Positions 36,247-46,945 of a DNA stretch of 64,000 nt are shown here, one piece after another. The DNA is from Patiria pectinifera. Taxonomy: Eukaryota; Echinodermata; Asteroidea; Valvatida; Asterinidae. Made by a program: the position numbers and the translations under genes. How positions within the stretch are numbered: the first letter of the stretch is position 1; the number at the start of each line of letters is the position of its first letter. Where the stretch lies: positions 4,859,281 to 4,923,280 of the forward strand of contig CM057144.1 of assembly GCA_029964075.1 (NCBI GenBank). The letters are read 5' to 3'. Under the pieces are notes generated by a model. That model was given only the letters and a program-made list of their open reading frames with translations. It was not told where the DNA came from and ran no database searches.

Positions 36247-36387
36247 CTATTATGACAGCAGTTGCGTAGAGCTGAACTATGTTGTTGGCCCAATAGGAAC
36301 AAAAGAGACCAAGCCACATGAAGAACCCTCCTAGTATACCCGTAAATCTACACCCAAAGTGGTTGCTTAGAACTCCTGCAATGATAA
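36247..36387 (-). pseudogene. MCT-2 exon 2
   Basis: Intact 141-nt exon encoding VIIAGVLSNHFGCRFTGILGG and onward to AVIIG, with good GT-AG borders (TTTTAG acceptor, GTAATG donor). Confidence 0.85.
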
Positions 36388-36553
36388 CTAAAATACAGGG
36401 GGGAAATGAGATTGTAAGCGCGTATCATTAATATGAGATTCTTTTATGGCGGCAAACACAAAGTCTCTTTGCCTTAACACCATGTCTAAGTTCATAATGC
36501 ATATGCGCACGCACGTCCAAAATGACGCAGACAATATAGAAAACTCTAATTAT

Positions 36554-36591
36554 GCCTCTGCCTCGGAGGCCACAACCTCCGAGGCAGAGGC
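36554..36591. repeat. Perfect 16-bp GC-rich hairpin
   Basis: GCCTCTGCCTCGGAGG, loop CCACAA, then the exact complement. Lies upstream of MCT-2 exon 2 in sequence otherwise paralogous to MCT-3 and MCT-4, where no hairpin exists. Confidence 0.85.
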
Positions 36592-36719
36592 CAGCTATTA
36601 TACCCGTAATACATCACTCAAACAAGGTGAAGACTTTTTTTGGATCTTTTATTTTTAAGTCAACGGCAGGTCCCTTAACGCTGAGGTACATGATAGTACT
36701 AGCTAGACAGGCAACCAGT

Positions 36720-36890
36720 CTATAGTGGAATTTTTTCCAACTTTCACTCGGGAGGTAACACACTGAGTATACAGTGTTTAAAAAAAATAAAAAAAATAAA
36801 AAAAAAAAAACGTCGGTGAAGGGCAAAAAACCTAATTTGATTTATATCACCCCGACGCAAAATTCCATCTTATAATAGGAATTAGACTGG
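36720..36890. mobile_element. Truncated SINE body, no tRNA head
   Basis: Complement of the SINE body seen at 47.64-47.71 kb: ACTTTCACTCGGGAGGTAA, poly-A run, then ATATCACCCCGACGCAAAAT. Confidence 0.6.
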
Positions 36891-37035
36891 TTCTCTATAA
36901 ACAAGAAGATACTACCCGACTAATTCGCTCGTACCCCCGCCCGCGAATTTTCATTTTCCAAACTACATCCGCCCTTTACGATACTTTTATGATACGTACG
37001 CAGGATTTATGAAATTTTCCAGAATTTGTCGAGCC

Positions 37036-37098
37036 GTGCGATAGCTCAGTTGGCAGAGTCGTGATGTTGTACCGCCGTGTGGGTTCGGATCACCGTTT
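37036..37098 (+). mobile_element. tRNA-like sequence (SINE head or tRNA relic)
   Basis: Box A TAGCTCAGTTGG (37042-37053) and box B GGTTCGGATCACC (37082-37094) are present. The anticodon arm and 3' acceptor strand do not pair, so a working tRNA is unlikely. Confidence 0.55.
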
Positions 37099-37110
37099 TG
37101 TACCTCTTAT

Positions 37111-37624
37111 CTGAGGCTTTGGAGGATTTTTTTTCTAAATGAAAATAAAGTCCGAATTTCATTACGTTCGAATTCTTTTCTTTTGCTTCTAAATCATATA
37201 AATTTTCTTTTCATGTTTTTTTTAGAAGTAAAGTCCAAAACGACATAGCGTACACCCCATGCGAATGTCGTTTTTTTTGGGGGGGGGGGGAATCGCCCTC
37301 CCTGCAAACGGGATGCTGGGAAGGGCTGGCTCTCTGATTGCACACGTGAAATGTGCATATATGCTTCCCACTGATCTCTATTATACTGACTGGATAGCGC
37401 TTCGACCATATGCGTGTGCACAAGACCGTGACGCCCTCGCATACACGCGGCGGCCATTTTGAAGCTCCCCCAAAGCTCCCTCAAAGCCCCACCACGCACG
37501 GATCCGTATATAAAAAGCACGGAATTAAAATAGTTTAGGAAGCAATTTTGGATCATCAAACACATTTTCATGTATTCGTTTTGCCAACGGTGTTATTTTA
37601 CTCATGTTATTTTTTTTCAAATTA
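37111..37624. repeat. Block shared with 52466-52979
   Basis: About 510 bp, nearly identical in the two places, from GAGGCTTTGGAGGAT to TATATCATT. Contains a G-run and a segment that is the reverse complement of 52262-52390 (GAAGCTCCC, GGCGGCCATTTTG). Confidence 0.85.
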
Positions 37625-37631
37625 TATCATT

Positions 37632-37853
37632 AGCTGTTTCGGTGACTCACCGAAACAGCTCTTGTTTTCGTTAAGATTTTTTTAGCTGTTTCGGTGACAC
37701 ACCGAAACAGCTCTTGTTTTCGTTAAGATTTTTTTTTTCTTTTTAGCTGTTTCGGTGACACACCGAAACAGCTCTTGTTTTCGTTAAGATTTTTTTTTTT
37801 CTTTTTCTTTTTTTTTTTTTTTTTTGCTGTTTCGGTGACACACCGAAACAGCT
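37632..37853 (+). repeat. Four tandem 5' hairpin termini
   Basis: Hairpins at 37632-37660, 37684-37712, 37745-37773 and 37826-37853, each with an 11-bp arm (10 in the last) and a GTGACWCAC-type loop, followed by CTTGTTTTCGTTAAGA and T-run. Confidence 0.9.
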
Positions 37854-37899
37854 CTTGTTTTCGTTAAGATTTTTTTTTTTCTTTTTCTTTTTTTTTTTT

Positions 37900-40800
37900 G
37901 GCTTTTCCGCAAAAAAGCGGAAAAGCCTTTCTTTTTGTTCTCATTTTTTTTCTTTCTTCTTCTTCTTCTTCTTCTTCTTCTTCTTTTTGTCGCCTAAATC
38001 CCATAGACTTTGTACACGTTTTTTCTACACGCCACTTTTGACATTTATCTTTGTCATACGTCATTCAAAGTTAGCATAGTCATAGTCCTTATAGCAGAGA
38101 TGTGCCCCGAAGAGTGACGTCATGATGACGTCATCGACTAATTTATTATAGATTTTTGAATATTTAATTTTTCCCATAGACTTTGTACACAAAATTTTAA
38201 AAAAAATTGTCGGTTTTCAAAGGACATTTTCGACTGTTTGCCAGTAATTCATTTACACCAAACTTTGTTAAAGCAAAGACCCTAATTCAAACAACATTGT
38301 GTAATGATGACGTCATGATGACGTCATCAGGTGTTTATTTATAGGCAATTAAATTGTGACACTTTAATATTTAAAAATGCATAAGAAATCAACAGTACGC
38401 GTCCGCAGCATTCTGTTGCCGGCAAGTGGTAGAGTAGGTCAAGGTCTTTATTTCTTTCAGTGTGCGTGAAATCACGTGACCCTTGCTTCCGGTCGAAAAA
38501 GGCCCAAACCGGAAGTGGCTTATTATTTGAAAGTGGTAATAGATATGAACTTGCTTTTAACGGTGTTAGTCTCTTGGCCAATAGTATTCTTCAAATCATC
38601 TACCAATGACGTCATGCAATCTTCAAGCGCCCTCTAGCGACAGGTTGAAAATTAGCAAAAATGTATTTTGAATAGATGTCTGTGGCGAAGTTTGTCGGAA
38701 TCGCCTAAATATTGGTGTATATAATGACCTTGACCACCTTAAGACGTGTGCGAAGTTTTAGGCGAATGACGTCATCAGACCGGAAGTTATACTAAAAAGA
38801 CCCTTTTTCATTTGAAAATTCCTGAAAAATCAACCATGGCAGTTTTTATATTTGTTTTTACTTTAATTGTTGATTGAAGGGTAGGTCTAAAGCATATCAA
38901 AGTTTCGAGGCGATAAGCGAACTCGAACATACCCTGCGCACGCTTAAAACTTCACCTTGACAATACCTCTGCTTCAAAACATGCACAGGACAGGACGTCC
39001 ACAATGTACATGTACATGTACATGCACGTACGTTGTACATAGGCACATACATCGTATGTCAGTCAGCCTGCAGCGCACGTGTTGCTTAGGTCAAATCCTG
39101 TCCACAGTGACCGTTTTAGCCGATTTTCGGCTAACTTTGACAGATTTTATGTTCATGCATGCGCATAGACAGTGACGTATTATAACACTTTTGGCATTAA
39201 TCTTTGTCAGATATCATTGAAAGTTAACATAAGCATAGTCCCTATAGCCAAGATGTGTCCCGAAGAGTGACGTCATGGTGACGTCATCAAGTGATTTATT
39301 ATGGATTTATGAATAATTAATTTTTCTCATAGACTTTGTACACAGCTTTCTCCACAAGTCTTTCCCTATACAAACTGATATATCTTACTGAGTAGTTCTG
39401 AACTTCGGCTGAGAATTACTATGAGAAGGAAAAAGAAATCGGATTTTGGTACGCCTGTCGTTTTATTAAAAATATTCCCAAGAGTTAGAATAGCAAGTAA
39501 TATTTTATAAAATGGTTCAGTTTAAATGAATATTACGCATTTAATGGTGCAGTTTTTCTGCTGTGGGATTTTTAACCTATTGACTTTTCCCTTTTAAGCC
39601 ACCAATTTCATAAATTGGCGATCTGGAATCGTCATCAAAGTTACAGCCAAGGAAGATCCTCATACAAAAATTATGCCAAGACTACGACATCAAGATGACG
39701 TCATCTTCAAGTGATTTATTATGGATTCATGAATAATTAATTTTTCTCATAGACTTTGTACACATCTTTTTCCACAAGTCTTTTCCTATACAACACTGAT
39801 ATATCTTACTGAGTAGTTCTGAACTTCGGCTGAGAATTATACGGAAGCTTAAAGTCACCATCCGAGTTTCCAAGTTTCCGAGATAATTTATCTCGGAACG
39901 ACGGAATACTGAGATAAAAACATGTCTTTTCGTGATATCGCATCTCGGAAAAACGTCTTTCCCGGAATTCGTATCTCAGAAAGACGTCTTTGCCCAATAT
40001 CACATCACGGAATGACATCTTTCCCAGAAATCGTATCTCAGAAAGACGTCTTTCCCTGATGTCGTATCTCGGAAAGACATCTTCTCCTGATATCGTATCT
40101 CGGAAAGACGTCTTTCCTTGATATCGTATCTCGGAAAGACGTCATTCCCTGATATCGTTTCTCAGAAAGACGTCTTTCCGATATACGATATCAAGGAAAG
40201 ACGTCTTTCCGAGATGATATATGAGAGAAAGACGTCTTAAGATGTTATATCAGGTGAAAACGTCTTTTCAAGATAAGATATTAGAGAAAAGAACGTCTTT
40301 CCGAGATGAAAGACGTTTTTCCGAGATACAATATCAGAGGGAAACGTCTTTCTGAGATAAGATATGAGAGAAAGACGTCTTTCCGCCAGGGAAAGACGTC
40401 TTTCCGGGATATCATATCAAGGAAAGACGTCTTTCTGAGATGATATCAGAGAAAGACGTCTTTCCGAGATGTTATATCAGGGAAAGACGTCTTTCAGAGA
40501 TACGATATCAAGGAAAGACGTCTTTCTGAGATGATATAAGAGAAAGAAGCCTGTTCTATTTGTTATATCAGGAAAAGATGTCCTTCCGAAATGCAATATC
40601 AGTGAAAGCCGTCTTTCCGAGATACCATATCAGGGAAAGACGTCTTTCCGAGATGTTATATCAGGAAAAGACGTCTTTCCGAGATACCATATCAGGGAAA
40701 GACGTCTTTCCAAGACACGATATCAGGGAAACACGTCATAAATATCTTAGTAATCCATCTTTCCGAGATAAATCTTCAAAGAAACGTGGAAACTCGAATG

Positions 40801-41811
40801 GTCACTTTAAGCTTCCGTAGAATTACTATGAGAAGGAAAAAGAAATCGTATTTTTTTACGTTAACCATTTGATTGAACAAATTCCCAAGAGTCAGAATAT
40901 CAAGTAATATTTTATAAAAATGTTTCAGTTTAAAGGCAAATCACGTATTTAAAGGTGCAGTTTTTCTGCTGTGGGATTTTTAACCCATTGACTTTGTACA
41001 CGTTTTCAAGCCACCATTTTTATAACTTGGCGATCTGGAATCGTCATCAAAGTTACAGCCAAGGAAGACCCTCATACAAAAATTATGCCAAGACTATGAC
41101 GTCACGATGACGTCATCACCTATTTTATTGATTTTTGAAAATTTACGTACATATTGTGAAGTCTTATATCTACAGAAATGTAAGTCCGATTGGGTTGAAA
41201 CTTGGTATGTGGCTATACCAGGAAGTGTTATAGATTAAAAATGAGCTGACGTCATGATGACGTCATCCTGAGATTTTATATGTATATTTATTTTTGACCT
41301 TTTAGCCATATCTCCCGAATACAACATGCAAAATGCAAAATTCTTTTTGCATTTGGTCTGTTATGTAATAGCTATTCGTACAAAACTTGAAAAATGTGTG
41401 ACGTCATCATGACGGAATCAAAATGCCATTTTCAAAACTCATATAAGGAAAGGTCCAATTGTCATGAAACTTGGGGGGTAGGTAGTTAATCATACTAGTA
41501 TGCAAAGTTCGAAATGACGTCACGATGACGTCATCAAAAATTTAAAAATAATTGTCGATTTTCAAAGTGCGTTTTCGACTCTTTGCCAGTAATTTATTTA
41601 GATCACTCTTTGTCCAAGCAAACACCTTGTACACACGCACATACATCGTATTGCCGAGGTGAAATCCTGTCCACAGTGACCGTTTTAGCTGATTTTTCGG
41701 CTAACTTTGACAGATTTTATGTTCATGCATATTCAGGGCATATTATTGATAAAAAAAAATCATAATGCGGAAAAGCCCTATGTTCTGTTGCAAACAGACA
41801 TAGATCTCTAG
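37900..41811 (+). mobile_element. Innermost nested element (3.9 kb)
   Basis: 5' hairpin GGCTTTTCCGC...GCGGAAAAGCC. 3' end GCGGAAAAGCC, hairpin at 41779-41802, CTAG at 41808-41811. Interior is repeated blocks with CATAGACTTTGTACAC and TGACGTCA pairs. Interrupted by the 978-bp element at 39841. Confidence 0.75.
39841..40818. mobile_element. 978-bp palindromic minisatellite element
   Basis: Inverted ends ACGGAAGCTTAAAGTCACC and its complement (about 29 of 31 match), flanked by AGAATTAT (39833-39840) and AGAATTAC (40819-40826). The undisturbed sequence GAGAATTACTATGAGAAGG is present in an internal repeat at 39411. The interior is a 30-40-bp motif (GATATCGTATCTCGGAAAGACG) repeated in the left half and mostly inverted in the right. 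Confidence 0.85.
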
Positions 41812-41877
41812 TTTTTTTTCTCCTTTTTCAGACTTTTCCTCTATAGGTTTAACACACGTTTCTTCTACCACTCTACT

Positions 41878-42480
41878 TTGCCACTTTTTTAATCTGATTG
41901 ATTTCAGACTTAGTACATACTTAGACCACCACCCACAGATGGTCCTAGAAGAAATTTGTGATCATGACGTCATCGGGTGTCAGGTTACATCACATTAAAG
42001 ATGCATTTTTCCCCATATGTTTTGTACACGTTTTAAAACACTCCAGTTTGGCATCTTCGTAAATCCGATCGACTTTAAACTTAATTCATACTTAGACCAC
42101 CACCCACAGATGGTTCTAGACGAAATTCGTGATCGTGACGTCATCAGGTGTCAGGTTACGTCACATTAAAAATGCATTTTTCCCCATAGGGTTTGTACAT
42201 GTATTAAAACGCTCCATTTCGGCGCTTTCGTAAATCCGATCGACGTTACACTTGGGACACACTTAGACCATCACCCACAGATGGTCCTAGAAGAATTTCG
42301 TAATCGTGACGTCATCAGGTGTCGGGTTACGTCACATTAAAGATGCGTTTTTCCCCATGTGTTTTGTACACGTTTAAAACACTCCAGTTTGGCATCTTCG
42401 TAAATCCGATCGACTTTGAAAATATGAAAATATAGGTGCCGTCATTGTGACATCATCGGTTCTCATGTGAGGGCGCCCTA
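41878..42480 (+). repeat. 171-bp tandem monomers, set 1
   Basis: Landmark CACCCACAGA at 41930, 42101 and 42272 (spacing 171). Each monomer has GATCGTGACGTCATCAGGTG and TTTTTCCCCATA...TTTGTACACG. Confidence 0.9.
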
Positions 42481-42910
42481 TCTTTACATGATGTGCAGCC
42501 CCATATCTCCGCAAGTATGGGTCTGATTTGATTGAAACTTGGCATTCTCTCATATTGGGATCTGTTATACATGTATTTGATAATATAGCTGAAATCATCG
42601 TGACGTCCTTAGCTGTCATGTGAGGGCGCTCTAACTTTGCATCATTTCTAGCCTAATATCTCCACAATTATATGTATGCGTCCGATTGGGTTGAAACTTT
42701 GCATTCACACAAACTTGGATTAGTTATACACCTGAATATAGGTGAAGTCGAGAGGACATCATCGGTCGTCATGTGAGGGCGCCCTACCATGGCATGAAAA
42801 AAACCGAAACAGCTTGTGTTTGTCCACAAACACATCTCTAGTTTTTTTTTTCTCCTTTTTCAGACTTTTTCTCCATAGGTTTAACACATGTTTCTTCTAC
42901 AAGTCCACTT

Positions 42911-43510
42911 TGCCACTTTTTTAAATCCGATTGATTTCAGACTTGGTACATACTTAGACCACCACCCACAGATGGTCCTAGAAGAAATTTGTGATCATGA
43001 CGTCATCGGGTGTCAGGTTACATCACATTAAAGAAGCATTTTTCCCCATATGTTTTGTACACGTTTTAAAAACACTCCAGTTTGGCATCTTCGTGAATCC
43101 GATCGACTTTAAACTTAATTCATACTTAGACCACCACCCACAGATGGTTCTAGACGAAAATAGTGATCGTGACGTCATCAGGTGTCAGGTTACGTCACAT
43201 TAAAGATGCATTTTTCCCCATAGGGTTTGTACATGTCTTAAAACGCTCCATTTCGGCGCTTTCGTAAATCCGATCGACGTTACACTTGGTACACACTTAG
43301 ACCATCACCCAAAGATGGTCCTTGAAGAAATTCGTGATCGTGACGTCATCAGGTGTCGGGTTACGTCACATTAAAGATGCGTTTTTCCCCATATGTTTTG
43401 TACACGTTGTAAAACACTCCAGTTTGGCATCTTCGTAAATCCGATCGACTTTGAAAATATGAAAATATAGGTGCCGTCATTGTGACATCATCGGTTCTCA
43501 TGTGAGGGCG
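42911..43510 (+). repeat. 171-bp tandem monomers, set 2
   Basis: Landmarks at 42963, 43135 and 43306. The whole 1.03-kb context repeats set 1 (offset 1033 bp). Confidence 0.9.
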
Positions 43511-43989
43511 CCCTATCCTTTACATGATGTGCAGCCCCATATCTCCGCAAGTATGGGTCCGATTGGATTAAAACTTGGCATTCTTTCACATTGGGATCTG
43601 TTATACATGTATTTGATAATATAGCTGAAATCATCGTGACGTCCTTAGCTGTCATGTGAGGGCGCTCTAACTTTGCATCATTTCTAGCCTAATATCTCCA
43701 CAATTACATGTATGCGTCCGATTGGGTTGAAACTTTGCATTCACACAAACTTGGATTAGTTATACACCTGAATATAGGTGAAGTTGAGAGGACATCATCG
43801 GTCGTCATGTGAGGGCGCCCTACCATGGCACGAAAAAACTGAAACAGCTTGTGTTTGTCCACAAACACATCTCTAGTTTTCTTTTCTTTTTTTTCTTTTT
43901 TTTTCTCCTTTTTCAGACTTTTTCTCCATAGGTTTAACACACGTTTCTTCTACAAGTCCACTTTGCCACTTTTTTAAATCCGATTGATT

Positions 43990-44505
43990 TCAGACTTTTG
44001 GTACTTTTCAAGTCATATCTAGGAAAATAACTGGAGTCCGTATATGGAATTCTTCCCAAGACGTCATTAAATTTAATTCCCTTTTCGTCTGCTCAGTACT
44101 ATTGGTATTTTCACTCCCAACATAGTTGAACACATTTCGTTTTCCTACTTCAAATATAGACACCAGAAATAAGTTGCTAAATCCAGGTACACTTTCACAC
44201 TTTCCTAAATCTATCCTCGACCCGCTATCATCATCTGCGCACAGGTACATGTACGCTTTGCACGCGCACCCGTTCCCAAACGCAAAGAAAAGAGGACTGC
44301 GCACACATTGAACCACGTGGATTTAGGACGTCTGACATAAATCGAATTCACACACTTGGCACACACGGCAAAAACTTGGAATCCCCACACAAAGGTTTTG
44401 GGTTCGATAGCCGCTGATGGCCACGTCAATCTTTTTCATTCAAACACAGAAAAAACACCGAAACAGCTCGGTGTTTGTTTACCTACAAACACAACGTCCG
44501 TCTAG
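43990..44505 (+). repeat. Variant body without 171-bp monomers
   Basis: After the common TTTCAGACTT start the sequence changes at about 43998 and lacks the monomers, yet ends in the family's CCGAAACAGCT, hairpin (44471-44492) and CTAG. The layer therefore carries a replaced interior with no gene recognised. Confidence 0.65.
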
Positions 44506-44573
44506 TTTTTTTTTCTCCTTTTTCAGACTTTTTCTCCATAGGTTTAACACACGTTTCTTCCACCAGTCCACTT

Positions 44574-45045
44574 TGCCACTTTTTCGAATCCGATTAATTT
44601 CAGACTTGGTACATACTTAGACCACCACCCACAGATGGTCCTAGAAGAAATTCGTGATCGTGACGTCATCAGGTGTCAGGTTACGTCACATTAAAGATGC
44701 ATTTTTCCCCATATGTTTTGTACACGTTTTAAAACACTCCAGTTCGGCATTTTCGTAAATTCGATTAACTTTAAATTTAATTCATACTTAGACCACCACC
44801 CAAAGATGGTCCTAGACGAAATTCGTGATCGTGACGTCATCAGGTGTCCGATTTACGTCACATTAAAGATGCATTTTTCCCCATATGCTTTGTACACGTT
44901 TTAAAACACTCCAGTTTGGCATTTTCGTAAATCCGATCGACTTTAAACTTAATTCAGACTTGGACCACCACCCACAGATGGTCCTAGACGAAATTCGTGA
45001 TCGTGACGTCATCAGGTGTCCGGTTACGTCAACCAGCGTCAACCA
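44574..45045 (+). repeat. 171-bp tandem monomers, set 3 (truncated)
   Basis: Landmarks at 44626, 44797 and 44969. The third monomer ends abruptly in GTTACGTC, followed by a short duplicated CAACCAGCG. Confidence 0.88.
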
Positions 45046-45639
45046 GCGAAATGTCCCGCCCATGGGACGTTGTTGTTGTTGTTAGGTGAAAGGGCGCCCT
45101 CTTTTGGTAGCGTACGGAGCTCATACATGTATGCGCGTGCCTTGTTGCGATACCAAAAACAGGCATATATAAAAACTTGGCAACGTACATATCTGGGGTG
45201 ATCAAACATGAAAGCAGACATCTTAAGCTTTCTATAGGGATGACATTTTGTCATAGTCAGTTCTCGGCCAGTAACGATCCGTGTAGGTCGAAAAAAAATA
45301 TTCACGCTTAATTGTGCTTCAGCCTTTTCAATAGTTCACATCCACGAAGCGTAAACTTTTTTTGTGTTTGTGTGTTTTTTTAACACGCATGTCCAACTGT
45401 TTTTACCACAGCGTCAAAACGAAACGTTCAGCAACCTAGTTGTGACGTTATTCATAAAGTTGATAAAATTCTCTAAACGCTGATATAAGAAGCATGCTTA
45501 TTGGACAATAAATTTTGACCACCATTTTGGCTTGAACAAAATATTTACAAGTCTGTGTTTTTATCAGTTAGCCCACGGTTAGCCCACGGTTAGCAGAGAC
45601 CGAGGATATCTCTCCTCGCTACGAGCTCATAAGATCATC

Positions 45640-45960
45640 ATCCTAAGACGGACATGAATGCTACACCACCTTGTTCTGACATTGTTCAACACATGGTTTC
45701 GAGTCCATTCTAGGTCCTTGCACTATGATCAATGACAACTCAACAAGGCTTCTCTCCTTCTGTGCCTCATCAGTTGGTTCTGCTGTAGAAACATCCTGGA
45801 CCTCTAATGACGGTCGCACACAGTGAAAAAAATGACTCGATCACATTCTGGTAAGACAACGCAACATGCATCGGGCGATTCACAATGCAGTGCGCCACCA
45901 AGAGTTTGCCATGGAGAGTCCATTTTTCAAGTTTACGGTCGACAAACATGGCCCATTTGA
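45640..45960 (-). mobile_element. LINE ORF fragment, unit A (minus)
   Basis: Minus-strand frame has WTLHGKLLVAHCIVNRP and a following stretch. The same phrase appears inverted at 46140-46230, making an inverted pair. The copy at 55103-55426 keeps an open frame of 107 codons. The LINE assignment rests on the linked plus-strand fragment. Confidence 0.4.
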
Positions 45961-46139
45961 ATGAGTGTCAATAGACAACTTGAGCTAATTCTTTATAGAT
46001 TGCGGCATACCATTCTGCTGCCTTACAAAAAACACAATATTGATACAAGGAACAGAAAAGGGCAAACAGATACTCGAATCTTACGCTTACGAAACTCCTA
46101 ATCGTAAAAAGTAACATTTTCAAATGTCCCGCTGTGCAA

Positions 46140-46945
46140 CTTTGTCGACCATCTCCCACAATGCAATGGGAAAAATTAACTCTCCATGACAAACTCTCGG
46201 TGGCGCACTGCATTGTTAATCGCCCGAATTACAGAGGCGCAGAAACTCAAGCCTCAGACCATCACCTACTCGTTCCAAGCATGGGCGTCGCCAGGACTTT
46301 TTCTAGAGGGGGGCAAAACATATTTTCCCAAAAAAATTCCTGTATTTCTCAACATATTCTCGATTTCTCAGTTATAGAGGGGGCAAGGACATTTTGCCCC
46401 CAAAAAACTCATTAAATTTACACCACTATGACTTCGTGCCTCTTTTTCTTTTCTTCTTTTTATTTTCTTTTTCCTTCCTTTTTTTTTTTTTTTTGCTCTT
46501 CCGGGGGGGGGGCAAGCGCCCCCCCTCCCCCCCCCCCTGCGACGCCCATGGTTCCAAGGGTAGCAATCAGCCCGTGCTTCTACTCTGAGAAGCCTCCTAC
46601 GCCCCAGTATGACGTTGAACACCACGACAAGAATCTGGCATCAAAATACTCGGTTGCAATCCAAAATAAATTCCAGATCCTAGGCGACCTCCCAGACGAT
46701 GTAGCCTGGTCCTCCATTATCCTCAAACATCCGTGAAACAACGGATGTAATCACCGCGAGGAAACAACGCATAATAATTATGGTTGTGCTAGATTATTTA
46801 CCCCAAAAGGTCATCCCAACATGACCCTCAAAACATCCATCGAGCCAGAAACTGTTCTGAGTGATCCATCTCTCTCCAACACTATGCTCGACAGGGACAG
46901 TTGGGCCCAACTCATCAAGTCATCATGAAAATGAATGAATGAAGA
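46140..46945 (+). mobile_element. LINE ORF relic split by a hAT MITE, unit A
   Basis: TLHDKLSVAHCIVNRP, then (after the MITE at 46280-46550) KNLASKYSVAIQNKFQILGDLP, similar to the endonuclease-RT linker of non-LTR elements. The end near 46945 has the tail GAATGAATGAAGAAGAAG. Confidence 0.5.
46280..46550. mobile_element. hAT-like MITE, unit A
   Basis: Ends CATGGGCGTCGCCAGG and CCTGCGACGCCCATG, with exact 8-bp target duplications GTTCCAAG at 46272-46279 and 46551-46558. Interior T- and G/C-rich runs. Confidence 0.85.

Larger units (their letters stand above)
33888..36387 (-). pseudogene. MCT-2, frameshifted SLC16 copy lacking exon 1
   Basis: Second copy of the transporter. Recognisable parts are exon 2 (36387-36247, 141 nt, phases intact), exon 3 (35646-34701) and exon 4 (34033-33888). 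Exon 3 is 946 nt where 945 would keep frame: a 10-bp unit TGCTCATCAA is tandemly repeated at 34998-35017, giving a net +1 shift just after AASLMSI. Downstream the old frame is still well conserved to the splice site, so the break is young or bypassed. No sequence like exon 1 of the other copies is visible between 36388 and the next gene at 48036; that space is filled by repeats. The AATAAA at the stop is also lost (TGA instead of TAA). A sequencing or assembly error at the 10-bp repeat would be the alternative for the shift, but not for the missing exon. Confidence 0.82.
37632..45045 (+). mobile_element. Five-layer nested Helentron-like cluster
   Basis: Successive 5' hairpins AGCTGTTTCGG/CCGAAACAGCT start at 37632, 37684, 37745 and 37826, then a related GGCTTTTCCGC hairpin at 37900. 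Each hairpin is followed by a T-rich run (after CTTGTTTTCGTTAAGA in the first four). 3' ends with hairpin plus CTAG lie at 41811, 42841, 43876 and 44505, each followed by a T-run and, after it, CTCCTTTTTCAGAC. The first 3' end has GCGGAAAAGCC, matching the innermost 5' end; the next three have (CC)GAAACAGCT, matching the outer ones. Layers are therefore 37900-41811, 37826-42841, 37745-43876, 37684-44505 and an outermost one starting at 37632 with no 3' end before about 45045. A 3' hairpin plus CTRR end is a Helitron hallmark; T-T insertion and paired short repeats point to the Helentron/HINE branch. No Rep/helicase gene seen. Confidence 0.75.

Noticed and set aside
37036..37098. Functional tRNA gene
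   Set aside because: Box A and B are present but the acceptor and anticodon stems do not pair well; better explained as a SINE head.
37855..38079. Phe-rich open frame
   Set aside because: Translation of poly-T and CTT repeats at the 5' end of a nested transposon.
39840..40820. Regular about 38-bp repeats resembling a CRISPR array
   Set aside because: Repeats are imperfect, invert halfway, have no unique spacers, and sit between transposon ends in a eukaryotic locus.
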